From NCBI GenBank assembly GCA_000402755.1, contig AQSD01000005.1, positions 3,568-67,567 of the forward strand: a stretch of DNA of 64,000 nucleotides. The letters run 5' to 3'. Below are positions 26,139 to 35,336 of the stretch, in pieces. Source of the DNA: Fidelibacterota bacterium SCGC AAA160-B08. Lineage in GTDB: Bacteria > Fidelibacterota > Marinisomatia > Marinisomatales > Marinisomataceae. The position numbers and the translations under genes are program-made. Below the pieces are notes generated by a model that saw nothing but the letters and a program-made list of their open reading frames with translations, was not told the origin of the DNA and did no database searches. Positions within the stretch are counted from its first letter, which is position 1; each line of letters starts with the position of its first letter.

Positions 26139-27242
26139 TTAGCTAAAGTATTCTTCATAAACAAAAGCAAAATCTTTTTTTACTTGTTTTGCAGTAAATC
26201 CGAAATCATCGATTGTCTTATTTTGATGTTTTTTGACATGCTTTATCGAGGACTTTTCAGATAAAATATCTTTAAAATTTGTATTCATTTCTTGCCCTAT
26301 AAAATTAAAAGATTTATCTACAGATTCATAAAGGTTTGATTGTAATTCATCATATGTTAAAACAATAAAATGTTTCTTATCTAGAAATTGCTTTGCATTC
26401 TCTGTTTCTTGATACCAATCAATAATTTCTTTATAAGCTTCATTACGATAAAGATTTAGCTCTTCTTTGGTCATTAAGTTTCCAAACTTTATTCTTTCCT
26501 GCATAGAGAAAAAAGATGTAATGGTATCTATGGGATCTCTTACAATAAATATAATTTTTGCATCAGGAAATACTTTCATGATTGATTTTAAGCGAAAAAT
26601 AAACGGATTTGATTTTGATAATAGCTGTTTTCCGCCGTGATAAACAGTTTGTCTTTTCCAAAAATCTCTGCAAAAATGCATTGAATTAATATTTCTTTTC
26701 TCATTTTTTTTGCTATCAATATATAGCTCACTTGTAAATGATTTAAATTTTTTATCATACTTCATCCATGGAATAAAATTATTCGAAATCCATTTTGAAT
26801 CAAGCTTATGTAGAAAGAGTAGCATCTCATCCTCTTCTATGTCGTCTAAAGCGACTTTATGTCCTTTTTCTTTAGTTTCTAGCTGATCAATATCTAGCAA
26901 AGAAAGAGTAGGACGTATGAACCATAATATTTTCTTTAAAGATATTGAAGGTATTATAAAATCCCATGTGGTGGAGGTAGTAAATTGATCAGACTTAGAT
27001 AATAAGTGATGAAAAAAAGTAGTTCCACTTCTATTAAAGCCCATAATCAATATAGGGTCCTTGATTTCTTTTTTTTGAAAATTAGAAAATAGTATATAGT
27101 CTAAAAAAAGGAATAAACGATTGATAGCGACATATAAGGGAAATAAAAAGAAGAATACAGTAAAAAAAATATATCTTCTATGTCTAAATAGGACTTGAAG
27201 ACAAGCAATGAATACCCCGAAAGTGGTATTTGAGCCTATCAT
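26139..27242 (-). CDS. Sulfotransferase-family protein
   Basis: Sulfotransferases move a sulfuryl group from PAPS to a hydroxyl or amine. The 367-residue protein has an N-terminal membrane segment (about 20-49), the 5'-phosphosulfate loop GFNRSGTTFFHHLLSK (about 69-84) and the 3'-phosphate motif IFIVRDPIDTITSFFS (about 233-248). A basic and aromatic-rich region in between is typical of membrane-associated family members (Sulfotransfer_3). The acceptor is unknown; a surface glycan or lipid is a reasonable guess given the nearby glycan genes. Confidence 0.88.
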   Translation of the reverse strand: MIGSNTTFGVFIACLQVLFRHRRYIFFTVFFFLFPLYVAINRLFLFLDYILFSNFQKKEIKDPILIMGFNRSGTTFFHHLLSKSDQFTTSTTWDFIIPSISLKKILWFIRPTLSLLDIDQLETKEKGHKVALDDIEEDEMLLFLHKLDSKWISNNFIPWMKYDKKFKSFTSELYIDSKKNEKRNINSMHFCRDFWKRQTVYHGGKQLLSKSNPFIFRLKSIMKVFPDAKIIFIVRDPIDTITSFFSMQERIKFGNLMTKEELNLYRNEAYKEIIDWYQETENAKQFLDKKHFIVLTYDELQSNLYESVDKSFNFIGQEMNTNFKDILSEKSSIKHVKKHQNKTIDDFGFTAKQVKKDFAFVYEEYFS

Positions 27243-27251
27243 TTATACCTA

Positions 27252-27473
27252 TTAAGAATCCTTATCAGTCTTCTTAACTACTGGCTTCTTGGCTGCTGGC
27301 TTCTTGGCTGATGGCTTCTTAGCTATCGGTTCTTTAGGTTCTGATTTCTTTACTACTACCTTAGCCTTAGCTGCAATAACTTTTTTATTTTTTAGAAGAT
27401 CTGCTTGCTTTGCTTTTAACCTAAGACGAGATTTCTTTTGTTTTCTTTTTGCTATTTTTTGCTTCTTATTCAT
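27252..27473 (-). CDS. Lysine/alanine-rich histone H1-like small protein
   Basis: The 73-residue product is highly basic. The N-terminal part (MNKKQKIAKRKQKKSRLRLK) resembles ribosomal or nucleic-acid-binding tails, and the C-terminal half is built of KKP(A/S)AKKP-type repeats, the hallmark of bacterial histone H1-like proteins. It likely binds DNA or RNA non-specifically. Its start overlaps the stop of a 36-codon membrane ORF as ATGA. Low complexity means function cannot be stated more precisely. Confidence 0.75.
   Translation of the reverse strand: MNKKQKIAKRKQKKSRLRLKAKQADLLKNKKVIAAKAKVVVKKSEPKEPIAKKPSAKKPAAKKPVVKKTDKDS
27282..27326. repeat. Three 15-base tandem repeats inside the H1-like gene
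   Basis: Plus-strand units TGGCTTCTTGGCTGC, TGGCTTCTTGGCTGA and TGGCTTCTTAGCTAT lie head to tail. They encode the AKKP-type units of the histone H1-like protein. Such in-frame repeats could vary in copy number between strains. Confidence 0.85.
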
Positions 27474-27580
27474 TTCGATTTATCTCCTTTAAATATCATG
27501 ATATATAACCCAATATGAGCTGCAACAAATACTACAAAGAAAAATAAAGGAAATAATAGATCGTGCCAAAAATTGCTCAT
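27470..27580 (-). CDS. 36-residue single-span membrane peptide, coupled to the H1-like gene
   Basis: An ATG at 27580 with a good AAGGA ribosome binding site opens a 37-codon frame encoding an N-terminal SNFWHDLLFPLFFFVVFV, a membrane helix, and a basic tail (FKGDKSK). The TGA overlaps the next gene's ATG as ATGA (27470-27473). Strong binding site, coupling and a clean membrane profile support a real gene. No family recognised. Confidence 0.65.
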   Translation of the reverse strand: MSNFWHDLLFPLFFFVVFVAAHIGLYIMIFKGDKSK

Positions 27581-27595
27581 AAAAATCCTTTCAAA

Positions 27596-28090
27596 TTATT
27601 TGTTACATTCTTTATAAAAGAACTGAACTTCCTTGGTTCGGCCCTCCGTAAATTGCGAACCACATTCAACAAAATCAAACTTTTTATGAAATCTTATTGA
27701 GCCTGGATTTGGAGGTATAATATTGACTTCACATAATATAATATCATATTGATTCTCTGTTGAGAAATAGAATAAATCGGTATATAAAGCTGTTCCTAAT
27801 TTTTCATTTTGAAATTTCTCTAATACCGAGATTCTGTCAATATACATAAAATTAGAATATCTTTCTGAAACCCATTTATAATTTAAACTTCCATATTTCA
27901 TATTCTCTGGGACGCATAGCAAAAAACCTGCTGGTTCATTATTGTAGAATGCTACCTTGCAGTAGTTGGATTGATCCAATAGCGATTGCAATTTTTCTTT
28001 ATCTAAAAAACCAACTTTTGGTTCATTGAGAGTATTTGAAGATAGAATAAAATCAAACATACTATTATCATAGTCTTTAAGAACTATCAA
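27596..28090 (-). CDS. GNAT-family N-acetyltransferase
   Basis: GNAT enzymes transfer acetyl groups from acetyl-CoA to amines. The 164-residue protein has the fold order of the family, with the acetyl-CoA binding segment MYIDRISVLEKFQNEKLGTALYTDLF (a Q/R-x2-G/A-type motif A in degenerate form), then CEVNIIPPNPGSIRFHKKFDFVECG as motif B. The NPGSIRFHKKFGF pattern is typical. The substrate is unknown. Its start overlaps the MORN lipoprotein stop by 4 bases. Confidence 0.88.
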   Translation of the reverse strand: MIVLKDYDNSMFDFILSSNTLNEPKVGFLDKEKLQSLLDQSNYCKVAFYNNEPAGFLLCVPENMKYGSLNYKWVSERYSNFMYIDRISVLEKFQNEKLGTALYTDLFYFSTENQYDIILCEVNIIPPNPGSIRFHKKFDFVECGSQFTEGRTKEVQFFYKECNK

Positions 28091-28581
28091 TTCAATGCCT
28101 CTAGTTCATTGCCGCCATTACAGATAATAGAACCTTGTATGCCATATTTACGTCCATTATTGTAAATATATTTATACATTAATTCTCCATTCTGATTCCA
28201 AGATTTTTGCTCTCCATGCTCGAGTCCAGTTTTAAAATTTTTTAATGTATATAGCTCTCCATTTGAGTGCCATTGTTTGTGTGTTCCAAAGCTCTGGTCT
28301 TGTTTAAAATAATAGAGATATTTCTTAGCACCATTTGGCCACCAGCCTTCATGCTTTCCATTTTTCTTTCCATTGGAATACTTTCTAATAGATTTGATAG
28401 TATCATCTTCATAGTAGATATTAATGGATCCTGTATACTGTTCTTGTCTAATAAATTTTGAAACAGTTAACCCATTAATCAAATCAGATTCTTGGACAAC
28501 AGTTGTATTAGAGCAAGAAATAAAGAGAATGCAGCAAAGAGACGTCAGTAATAGCTTAGTTTGTGTAGTAACCACCGCCAC
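28087..28581 (-). CDS. MORN-repeat lipoprotein (YwqK-like)
   Basis: The protein has a lipoprotein signal ending CCILFISC (Cys about residue 23) and then several MORN/YwqK-type repeats, each about 22 residues, such as KNGKHEGWWPNGAKKYLYYF, HKQWHSNGELYTLKNFKTG and EQKSWNQNGELMYKYIYNNG. In databases such proteins are often called YwqK antitoxin-like, but nothing here shows a toxin partner. It starts 26 bases inside the YHYH gene. Probably a surface lipoprotein of unknown role. Confidence 0.82.
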   Translation of the reverse strand: MAVVTTQTKLLLTSLCCILFISCSNTTVVQESDLINGLTVSKFIRQEQYTGSINIYYEDDTIKSIRKYSNGKKNGKHEGWWPNGAKKYLYYFKQDQSFGTHKQWHSNGELYTLKNFKTGLEHGEQKSWNQNGELMYKYIYNNGRKYGIQGSIICNGGNELEALN

Positions 28582-29362
28582 CAGAAGATCCTATTTGCCC
28601 TCTAAATCCACCAATCAAATAAGGTACAGTTGATGTTGCATGATAGTGATAAATACCATCTGGATATTCTTCTGTAACGTGAGTATGTCCGTTTATTTCA
28701 TCAAGATCTGTTGGGTACTGCCCGTCAGATTGATTTGTAGGTCCGTAGATTGGAAATCCATCTAATGAGTATCCTACTAAAATTGAACTATCTTCAGAGG
28801 TTAAGTATAATGGTTCCCAGTGATAATGATATGTACCCGATTGTTGTGGGTGACCATAATAATTATCAAATGAAGCTATTTCATTATCAAGTGGCTGATT
28901 ATTTGGTCCACCATATTGATTAAAAAATGGCACTCCACTTAATGATACTCCAATAGACCCTAATGGCGTACTAGAAACAGAAGTAGCTGCACTAGGCGTT
29001 AAAGGAATATAAAACTTAAAATTTTGGGTAGTAATAGTATTTGGGTTTACGTTCATTCCTGACTGAGGAGACTCATAATTTGGATGACCAGCTCCCCAAT
29101 AAGGGCTATTATGATTTGGGACTCCAGTTGTCTCTACGACAACATAATCTCCAGAAATATATACATCGGTATAATCTTCAAAGAATTTTGCGAATCCCAT
29201 AGGTAGGTCAGTATTATTACCACCTGAGTTACCGCCGCCATTATTATTACCGCCTGTTCCAGTACCATCAGAGTTATCGCTAGCACTAGATGTGCCCATT
29301 GTGGCTGAACTATCGCAGGCTATCAAAGCCATCATACATAAAATTAAAATTTTGTTTTTCAT
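28556..29362 (-). CDS. YHYH-domain secreted lipoprotein
   Basis: This 268-residue lipoprotein has a short signal with the lipobox Cys at residue 16 (MMALIACDSS), a Gly/Asn-rich linker, and the YHYH domain (about 70-268): YHYHWEPLYL, YSLDGFPIYGPTNQSDG and DGIYHYHATSTVPYLIGGFRG. The YHYH family is extracellular; its role is not firmly known. Gly- and Tyr-rich ending (GGGGYYTN). It is preceded by a 70-base gap containing no further gene. Confidence 0.9.
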   Translation of the reverse strand: MKNKILILCMMALIACDSSATMGTSSASDNSDGTGTGGNNNGGGNSGGNNTDLPMGFAKFFEDYTDVYISGDYVVVETTGVPNHNSPYWGAGHPNYESPQSGMNVNPNTITTQNFKFYIPLTPSAATSVSSTPLGSIGVSLSGVPFFNQYGGPNNQPLDNEIASFDNYYGHPQQSGTYHYHWEPLYLTSEDSSILVGYSLDGFPIYGPTNQSDGQYPTDLDEINGHTHVTEEYPDGIYHYHATSTVPYLIGGFRGQIGSSGGGGYYTN

Positions 29363-29432
29363 ATCAATCCTTATCCCCGTTACAATTACTCCCTTAATTA
29401 TAGAAATATTCTATGACAATTTAAAGCAGAAT

Positions 29433-30002
29433 CTATACACCCATCAATGGAGCAGTTGGTGCAATAGCACTCTCAGCAACTCCAACAAAGAAAGAGGTGA
29501 ATAGTATAAATAGAGTTAATGCAATTAACATTCCTATAAATGCAACAATACAGACTCCTACTGCTCGTACGGTAGAATTAAAGTCTAGTGCTTGTCTTAC
29601 GGCTACTGTCATAGCAGCTAACTGTAACATTACAACTAAAGGATCTATAAAGAATCCAATCAATGGAATAAATTTAAATATTACTAATAGCCCTGGAGCA
29701 TAAGCAAAACCTAAGGTACGTAACAACTCTCCCGTATCAGATTCGGTTTCAGGTTCTGGTAATATTTTTGTTCCAACAAATGCAATAAAGAACGCCCATA
29801 TAAACCACCTAATAATACTTCCCAATACTCCCTGCGCTAATGCAATCGGTGCCGTAATTCCAGCTACGACAAACCCTTGTACAATAGCAACTAAAGCTAC
29901 TGTCATCATTGCTTGTCTGGTTAAAGACTTATCGGCTTCAACAGATTCATAGAATTCAACATTAAGAGTGATAGCCTTGTATAATCTTTCAGCATAACTC
30001 AT
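29433..30002 (-). CDS. YIP1-family membrane protein
   Basis: The 189-residue protein has five hydrophobic segments after a charged N-terminus (MSYAERLYKAITLNVEFYESVEADKSLT). ARQAMMTVALVAIVQGFVVAGI, ELLRTLGFAYAPGLLVIFKFIP and VRQALDFNSTVRAVGVCIVAF are typical of the YIP1 membrane family found widely in bacteria. Function unknown. Its start overlaps the following small membrane ORF stop by 4 bases. Confidence 0.85.
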   Translation of the reverse strand: MSYAERLYKAITLNVEFYESVEADKSLTRQAMMTVALVAIVQGFVVAGITAPIALAQGVLGSIIRWFIWAFFIAFVGTKILPEPETESDTGELLRTLGFAYAPGLLVIFKFIPLIGFFIDPLVVMLQLAAMTVAVRQALDFNSTVRAVGVCIVAFIGMLIALTLFILFTSFFVGVAESAIAPTAPLMGV

Positions 30003-30187
30003 TTTTTCTTCTCCTTATAAAATAAAATGAATGTTAATGTGGTCGATATAACAACTAACCAACCAATAATAATATGTTCTAAAAAAGTTTGATTAGCATG
30101 GGTCATATAGTATACAAAATCATTTAGAATAAATACCAATACTCCCATTACTCCGAACACTAATAATATATTTTTAATGGAGTTCAT
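29999..30187 (-). CDS. Small two-span membrane protein
   Basis: A 62-residue product with two membrane segments (about 5-25 and 38-56) and a basic C-terminus (YKEKKK). It lies 5 bases downstream of queF on the same strand and overlaps the YIP1 gene by 4 bases. No family recognised, and the function is unknown. Confidence 0.65.
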   Translation of the reverse strand: MNSIKNILLVFGVMGVLVFILNDFVYYMTHANQTFLEHIIIGWLVVISTTLTFILFYKEKKK

Positions 30188-30192
30188 CCTAT

Positions 30193-30579
30193 CTATAAAG
30201 ACCCTTCAATGCAAGTAGTATCAAATCCACCTCTTGTATTATAAATAGTAGTAATTTTTATTTTAGATGTCTCCAAAAGCTTACTAAGATCATCAAATAT
30301 ACGCTTGGTAGCTGCTTCTTGATAAATACCAACATTTCTAAAGCTAACAAAATAATATTTTAACGATTTTAACTCTACACACTTTCCTCCTTCAGGAAAA
30401 TATTCAATAATCACATCTGCTAAATCTGGAAGTCCGCTAAAAGGACATACTGCGCTAAATTCTCTAGTTTTAGTAACGATATATTGTTTTTTACTATCAA
30501 ATGGAAAAGTTTCAAGAAAATCAGGGTTAATATGATCTTCGCTATCAAATGTAAATTCTTTTCCTTGTGCTTTTGCCAT
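30193..30579 (-). CDS. queF: NADPH-dependent 7-cyano-7-deazaguanine reductase (QueF, unimodular type)
   Basis: QueF reduces preQ0 to preQ1, the last free-base step towards queuosine in tRNA. The 128-residue protein is the short, unimodular type. The catalytic pocket [20 protein letters not shown] contains the nucleophilic Cys (forming the thioimide) and the catalytic Asp, and [21 protein letters not shown] is the QueF signature. It is the last gene of a minus-strand queC-queE-queD-queF set, two bases after queD. Confidence 0.96.
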   Translation of the reverse strand: MAKAQGKEFTFDSEDHINPDFLETFPFDSKKQYIVTKTREFSAVCPFSGLPDLADVIIEYFPEGGKCVELKSLKYYFVSFRNVGIYQEAATKRIFDDLSKLLETSKIKITTIYNTRGGFDTTCIEGSL

Positions 30580-30581
30580 AA

Positions 30582-30944
30582 TTAGTCTCCTCTATATGTA
30601 CATGAATAGTTAGGACCTTCACTTATAGTTACTCCAGTTAGTCCAGATAATTGTGGTTTTAATTTTTTCCAAATCCATGCCGCAATATGTTCTGTGGTAG
30701 GATTAGAAAGCCCTGCAATATCATTTAAATATTTATGATCTAATAATTTATGTATTTCTTCTTTATAAATTGTATCAATATCAAAAAAATCGATTACCCA
30801 ACCTTTTGATGGATTTATATCGCCACTGAGCTCAATCACCAGAGAAAAAGTATGGCCATGTAATTGAGAGCATGGGTGATCTAAAGCTAGTAGTGTTAAT
30901 TTACGTGCAGCATGAAATTCATATCTTCTTGTTAATTCAAACAT
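30582..30944 (-). CDS. queD: 6-carboxy-5,6,7,8-tetrahydropterin synthase (QueD)
   Basis: QueD converts dihydroneopterin triphosphate to 6-carboxytetrahydropterin, the first committed step of 7-deazaguanine synthesis. The 120-residue protein has the three zinc His in EFHAARKL and LHGHTFSL, the catalytic Cys in [30 protein letters not shown] and the [12 protein letters not shown] motif. It fits the length of family members. Queuosine synthesis also needs folE (GTP cyclohydrolase), which is not in this window. Confidence 0.96.
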   Translation of the reverse strand: MFELTRRYEFHAARKLTLLALDHPCSQLHGHTFSLVIELSGDINPSKGWVIDFFDIDTIYKEEIHKLLDHKYLNDIAGLSNPTTEHIAAWIWKKLKPQLSGLTGVTISEGPNYSCTYRGD

Positions 30945-30945
30945 A

Positions 30946-31578
30946 TTATCTTATTCCTATTATTTTGTGTGTTTGTAAGCTTAATCGCCATAGCGGATTT
31001 TCGATACAATAAGATACACATTCCAAGATATTTTTTTGTAAATCTTTTCCATCCATAGGCTGGACACAGAAATGCGTAAAATCTAATGCTTCAAATTGCT
31101 CAGGTTGAAAATCTATTTGAGGATAAACGAGTTTTAATTCATCTCCTTTTAATAGTACAAGCTTTGCATTCTTTTTGGGACTGACGCAAACCCAATCAAT
31201 ATTCTTTGGAGCTAACATTGTTCCATTTGTCTCAATAGCGATCTTAAATCCTTTTTTATGTAGTTCGTCAATTAATATTTGATCTAATTGGAGTAATGGT
31301 TCTCCTCCAGTAAATACTATAAATTTTTCATCTAATTCTTTTGGCCAACACTCTTCGATTTTTTCAATTAAATCATGACAGGATGCATATTTAGCTCCAT
31401 TTTCTCCATCGATTCCAAAAAAGTCTGTATCACAAAAAGTACATGTTGCTTTACTACGATCTTCTTCTCTACCTGTCCATAAATTACAGCCAGAAAAACG
31501 ACAGAAAATAGCTTCTTTTCCTGTTTGAAAACCCTCTCCCTGGATCGTAAAATAGATCTCTTTAATACTATAACTCAT
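30946..31578 (-). CDS. queE: 7-carboxy-7-deazaguanine synthase (QueE, radical SAM)
   Basis: QueE makes the 7-deazaguanine ring from 6-carboxytetrahydropterin. The 210-residue protein has the unusual radical SAM motif Cx14CxxC: the first Cys in SGCNLWTG and the pair in [10 protein letters not shown], exactly 14 residues apart. FTGGEPLLQ is the SAM-binding GGE motif, and IAIETNGT and [13 protein letters not shown] follow. The start overlaps the queC stop by 4 bases. Confidence 0.96.
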   Translation of the reverse strand: MSYSIKEIYFTIQGEGFQTGKEAIFCRFSGCNLWTGREEDRSKATCTFCDTDFFGIDGENGAKYASCHDLIEKIEECWPKELDEKFIVFTGGEPLLQLDQILIDELHKKGFKIAIETNGTMLAPKNIDWVCVSPKKNAKLVLLKGDELKLVYPQIDFQPEQFEALDFTHFCVQPMDGKDLQKNILECVSYCIENPLWRLSLQTHKIIGIR

Positions 31579-32255
31579 TGATACAATGTTGGGTCTGGGA
31601 TGTTAGACATATTAAATCCTTTTCTTCTTAAGATGCAGGCATCGCATTCTCCGCAAGCTAGTCCTAAACTAGATGGATCGTAACAAGAATGAGTCTCCTT
31701 ATAAGAAACTCCTAGCTGACTGCCTTTTAAGATAATTTCTGACTTAGTCATATCAATCAGAGGTGTATGAATCGTAATCTTTTGATCTCCTTGAGTAAAT
31801 TTTGTCGCTAGGTTTGCCATATTCTGAAATGCACTTATATATTCAGGTCTGCAATCTGGATATCCACTATAATCCAATGCATTCACACCAATAAAAATAT
31901 CATAAATATCATTTACTTCTGCATATGCTAATGCATAAGACAAAAAGATGGTATTGCGAACAGGTACATAGGTGACAGGAATATCATTTCCGATATCTTG
32001 ATTTTTAGGAACAGCAATATCACTAGTTAAGGCGGAATGACCAAATTGCTCAAGATCTATAGTAATCGTTTTAAATGTATGTACAGCATTTTTCTTTGCA
32101 ATTAACTCGGCAGATTGAAGCTCAAACTTATGTCTTTGTCCATAATCGAAAGATAATGCACATATTTCAAACTCTTTTTTTGCAATAGCTAGTACTGTCG
32201 TCGAATCTAATCCTCCGCTTAAGAGTACGATACATTTTGATTTTGATAAACTCAT
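31575..32255 (-). CDS. queC: 7-cyano-7-deazaguanine (preQ0) synthase (QueC)
   Basis: QueC uses ATP and ammonia to turn 7-carboxy-7-deazaguanine into preQ0. The 226-residue protein has the N-type ATP pyrophosphatase loop [13 protein letters not shown] near residue 12, [21 protein letters not shown], and a C-terminal zinc site [22 protein letters not shown]. It is followed by queE with a 4-base overlap and lies 3 bases after the upstream YbdK-type ligase. I saw no preQ1 riboswitch before it. Confidence 0.96.
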   Translation of the reverse strand: MSLSKSKCIVLLSGGLDSTTVLAIAKKEFEICALSFDYGQRHKFELQSAELIAKKNAVHTFKTITIDLEQFGHSALTSDIAVPKNQDIGNDIPVTYVPVRNTIFLSYALAYAEVNDIYDIFIGVNALDYSGYPDCRPEYISAFQNMANLATKFTQGDQKITIHTPLIDMTKSEIILKGSQLGVSYKETHSCYDPSSLGLACGECDACILRRKGFNMSNIPDPTLYQ

Positions 32256-32258
32256 ATC

Positions 32259-33362
32259 CTAGCAGCTTTCAAGTGTTTCTTTGGCAAGCATATCAACTAC
32301 TTTTTTTAAATCTTTTGTTTCTTCATACATTTTTAGCTGTCGATCTGCACTGGTACCATTTTCTAGCATTGTATGAATATATTGGATCTCTTTTTCTGTG
32401 CCTAATTCTTCTGCGCTTTCTTTTACTACTTCAAGTAATTCATCAAACAATATCTTTGTATCTGTTTCTTTCACCGCACCTAAATCAATCATTTTTCCAT
32501 CAACACCATGTCGCATTGCTCTCCATTTATTCTCTGAAATAAGAGATTGTCTATAATTTCTCCAACTAATATTGCGTTTACGATTACGAATCATGGTTGC
32601 AGCAAGAGCCTGAATTAAAGCAGCAATTGCTATGACTTCATCTACCTTTGTTGTTGAGTCGCACATTCTAAATTCTAGTGTTGGAAATTTATCGTGTGGC
32701 CTTATATCCCACCAAATTTTAGAGGGAGTATCAATAGAATTGGTTGTTATTAATTGATTAACAAATTCATCATATGATTTTGCGGAATCAAATGTTTCTG
32801 GTGGCCCTGTTCGTGGTAAATCTTCAAACACAATTCCTCGATATGATTTAAAGCCCGTATCTTGTCCCTGCCAAAAAGGCGAAGAGCTGGATAAGCTCAT
32901 TATATGAGGAATAAAATATCTCATTTGATTCATTACATCTATTCTAAGATCTCTATCTGGGATACCTATGTGAACATGCATACCAAAAATCAATAATCTT
33001 TTTGCTACATACTGCATACTATCATAAAGACCGTGATAACGTTCTTTATCTGTAAGGGCCTGGTCTTTCCAATGTGAATAAGGGTGTGTTCCTGCAGCAA
33101 TAATTTTACAATTATTTTCTTCAGCATAATTTGATGCTAATCGCCTTAAGCGAATGATCTCATGCCTCATTTCTTTAATATTCTTACAAACCTTACTCGT
33201 TACTTCTAACTGTGACTTTAGAAACTCAGGAACGATACTATCTTTGATTAGCATTGCATCACGTTCTAAAAATTCAGCAATATAAGATGTCAGTTCGCCC
33301 GTCGCTGGATCGATGACTTGATATTCTTCTTCAATCCCAACTGTTAATTTTTTTATATCCAT
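32259..33362 (-). CDS. YbdK-type carboxylate-amine ligase (glutamate-cysteine ligase GCS2 family)
   Basis: Members of this ATP-dependent family form amide bonds between a carboxylate and an amine; YbdK has weak glutamate-cysteine ligase activity. The frame begins with the family motif TVGIEEEYQVIDPATGEL, and HVHIGIPDRD, AAGTHPYSHW and EFRMCDSTTKVDE follow. A longer frame opens at 33431, but MDIKKLTVGIEEEY at 33362 is a much better start because the added N-terminus is not conserved in type and would cut into the divergent glycosyltransferase. The role beside the que genes is unclear. Confidence 0.9.
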   Translation of the reverse strand: MDIKKLTVGIEEEYQVIDPATGELTSYIAEFLERDAMLIKDSIVPEFLKSQLEVTSKVCKNIKEMRHEIIRLRRLASNYAEENNCKIIAAGTHPYSHWKDQALTDKERYHGLYDSMQYVAKRLLIFGMHVHIGIPDRDLRIDVMNQMRYFIPHIMSLSSSSPFWQGQDTGFKSYRGIVFEDLPRTGPPETFDSAKSYDEFVNQLITTNSIDTPSKIWWDIRPHDKFPTLEFRMCDSTTKVDEVIAIAALIQALAATMIRNRKRNISWRNYRQSLISENKWRAMRHGVDGKMIDLGAVKETDTKILFDELLEVVKESAEELGTEKEIQYIHTMLENGTSADRQLKMYEETKDLKKVVDMLAKETLESC

Positions 33363-33421
33363 AACTATATCTAATTTAAAAAAAAATAGCTTATAAGACC
33401 GATGATAAATAATTTTAGGAA

Positions 33422-34234
33422 ATGCAGTCAACTTCTATCATTCTCTCTACATACAACAAGCCTGACTTTATAAAGAAGGTTTTAACAGCATATAACTGTC
33501 AAGAATATAAAGATTTTGATATTATTATTGCTGATGATGGATCTGCCAAAGAGACAAAAAACATTATAGAACATTTTAAGAATGCTACCAATCTTGATAT
33601 AAACCATATATGGCATGAAGATGATGGGTTTCAAAAAAGTGTTATACTCAATAAAGCAATTCAAGCAAGCAAGAGCGACTATCTCATATTTAGCGATGGA
33701 GATTGCATCCCAAATCAATCATTTGTTCAAACCCATATAAATTTAGCAGCGCAGGGTTATTTTTTATCAGGAGGGCACTTTCCATTGAGTTCTTCTGTAT
33801 CTAAGCTTATTACAGAAAATAACATTACATCTCAACAATGCTTTAATAAAACATTTCTATTATCAAGCGGACAAATGTTATCTAAAAATTATTTAAAACT
33901 ATTACGAACAGATCTATTAAGTATGTCTCTAGATAAAATAACTCCAACTAAACCTACCTTTAATGGGAATAATACTTCTGCATGGCGTAAAGATATTATA
34001 AAAGTAAATGGTTTTGATGAGCGCATGCAGTATGGAGGCTTAGATTGCGAAATAGGAGATAGACTTAATAATATAGGTATAAAATCTAAACAAATTCGTC
34101 ATAGGTCAGCTTGCTTACATCTCTATCATGACAGGCCTTATAAAAATAATATCTCCATAGAAAAAAATCGTCAAATTAGACAAGAAACTACTGCCAATAA
34201 AAGTACCTATACTTCATTTGGGATGAACAAATAG
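33422..34234 (+). CDS. Family 2 glycosyltransferase
   Basis: The 270-residue inverting glycosyltransferase is of the GT-A fold: SIILSTYNKPDFIKKVLTAY at the N-terminus, DIIIADDGSAKET for the nucleotide and metal site, LIFSDGDCIPNQSFV as the second Asp motif and FDERMQYGGLDCEIGDRLNNI as the acceptor or catalytic region. It ends with RHRSACLHLYHDRPY. It may add a sugar to a surface polymer. It is the first gene of a cluster with glycerophosphotransferase, cytidylyltransferase and GT genes. Confidence 0.92.
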   Translation: MQSTSIILSTYNKPDFIKKVLTAYNCQEYKDFDIIIADDGSAKETKNIIEHFKNATNLDINHIWHEDDGFQKSVILNKAIQASKSDYLIFSDGDCIPNQSFVQTHINLAAQGYFLSGGHFPLSSSVSKLITENNITSQQCFNKTFLLSSGQMLSKNYLKLLRTDLLSMSLDKITPTKPTFNGNNTSAWRKDIIKVNGFDERMQYGGLDCEIGDRLNNIGIKSKQIRHRSACLHLYHDRPYKNNISIEKNRQIRQETTANKSTYTSFGMNK

Positions 34235-34238
34235 CTTT

Positions 34239-35321
34239 ATGAAAAATAATAACATATCTGTTCTTTTTGATGTTCAAGAACTCTATTACTTACCTCAATA
34301 TCTCCCTGTTTATCATGAATTATTGAAACGAAAAAAAGGTAATGCAATATTTGTATTTCATCATGGAAAATTTGATACAATAATAGAAAATATTATTAAA
34401 TCAGAAAATCTAAATCATATATGGGTAGAGAATAAAATACAGGCAAATGAATTCTATCAAAGCAAAAAGGCTGATTGGATATTTTTTGGCAATACATTTC
34501 CCTTTCTTGATCAACTTCATCAAGTAAGTAAGTCTATTCAACTTGGTCATGGTGTTGGTCCAAAATCAAGCTATTATACAAAATCAGAGACTCCAAATAC
34601 GGTGCGATTTGTCGAGGGAGAATATAGAACAAATCGTCTTAGAGATATGTACCCTGATAATAATTTTGTAAATGTAGGATTCTCAAAGTTAGATCCAATT
34701 TTTAACGGTGATATAACTGGATTAGACTTAAATATCTTAAATCTAGATCCAATAAAGAAAACGATGGTATATGCCCCCACCTTCTATCCTAGCAGTATTG
34801 AAAGATTTCCAAAAGATTTTCCGCAAGATTTTTCAGATCTTAATATAATAATCAAGCCACATTATTTCTCGCTAAGTAAGGATAAGTATAAAAAACAACG
34901 TGAACTTCTTGAGTGTTGGTCTGATTATGACAATGTCTATGTAGCTCAAGTAGATGATTATTCTCTTGTTCCTTTTATGGCAACAGCTGATCTGCTTATG
35001 AGCGATGCTTCCTCGGCAATTATTGAATTTGCTGCTTTAGATAAGCCAGTAATATGGTGTAATTTTTTAAAATTACGTTGGAATTATAGAGGAATTTTTT
35101 CTTATCGATTAAAAAAACGTATGGATAAAGATTATAATGAGTATTCTAAAATAGCCGTTCGCTCGGATTCATATGAAGCGCTAAAAAAGAATGTTAAAGA
35201 ACAGCTATTGAATCCTGGAGCTCTATCAAAAGATCGATTGCATTATGCAAAGAAGTTAGTAGGATCTTTGGACGGAGCGGCGAGCAAAAGAATAATAGAT
35301 TATTTATTAGAAAATAAATAA
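34239..35321 (+). CDS. CDP-glycerol glycerophosphotransferase-like protein
   Basis: The 360-residue protein resembles TagF/TagB-type enzymes that add glycerol phosphate from CDP-glycerol to a polymer or linkage unit. KKTMVYAPTFYPSS, IIIKPHYFS (the KPH motif) and DLLMSDASSAIIEFAALDKPVIW (the SD-x-SS motif) sit in family order. IQLGHGVGPKSSYY and NFVNVGFSKLDPIF are also typical. There is no clear N-terminal membrane segment. It begins 4 bases after the glycosyltransferase gene. Confidence 0.85.
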   Translation: MKNNNISVLFDVQELYYLPQYLPVYHELLKRKKGNAIFVFHHGKFDTIIENIIKSENLNHIWVENKIQANEFYQSKKADWIFFGNTFPFLDQLHQVSKSIQLGHGVGPKSSYYTKSETPNTVRFVEGEYRTNRLRDMYPDNNFVNVGFSKLDPIFNGDITGLDLNILNLDPIKKTMVYAPTFYPSSIERFPKDFPQDFSDLNIIIKPHYFSLSKDKYKKQRELLECWSDYDNVYVAQVDDYSLVPFMATADLLMSDASSAIIEFAALDKPVIWCNFLKLRWNYRGIFSYRLKKRMDKDYNEYSKIAVRSDSYEALKKNVKEQLLNPGALSKDRLHYAKKLVGSLDGAASKRIIDYLLENK

Positions 35322-35336
35322 GTATTTTATATAGCA

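Noticed and set aside
27289..27492. Antisense frame of the H1-like gene (Phe/Ala/Gly rich).
   Set aside because: It is the mirror image of a low-complexity Lys/Ala-rich coding region, a well-known cause of long shadow frames.
28087..28581. Toxin-antitoxin system based on the YwqK-like label.
   Set aside because: The MORN repeats explain the similarity, and no toxin-like partner lies next to the gene.
32256..33421. PreQ1 riboswitch upstream of the que genes.
   Set aside because: The short H-type pseudoknot elements were not seen before queC or before the YbdK-type gene, and the que genes appear to be carried by the upstream gene's transcript.
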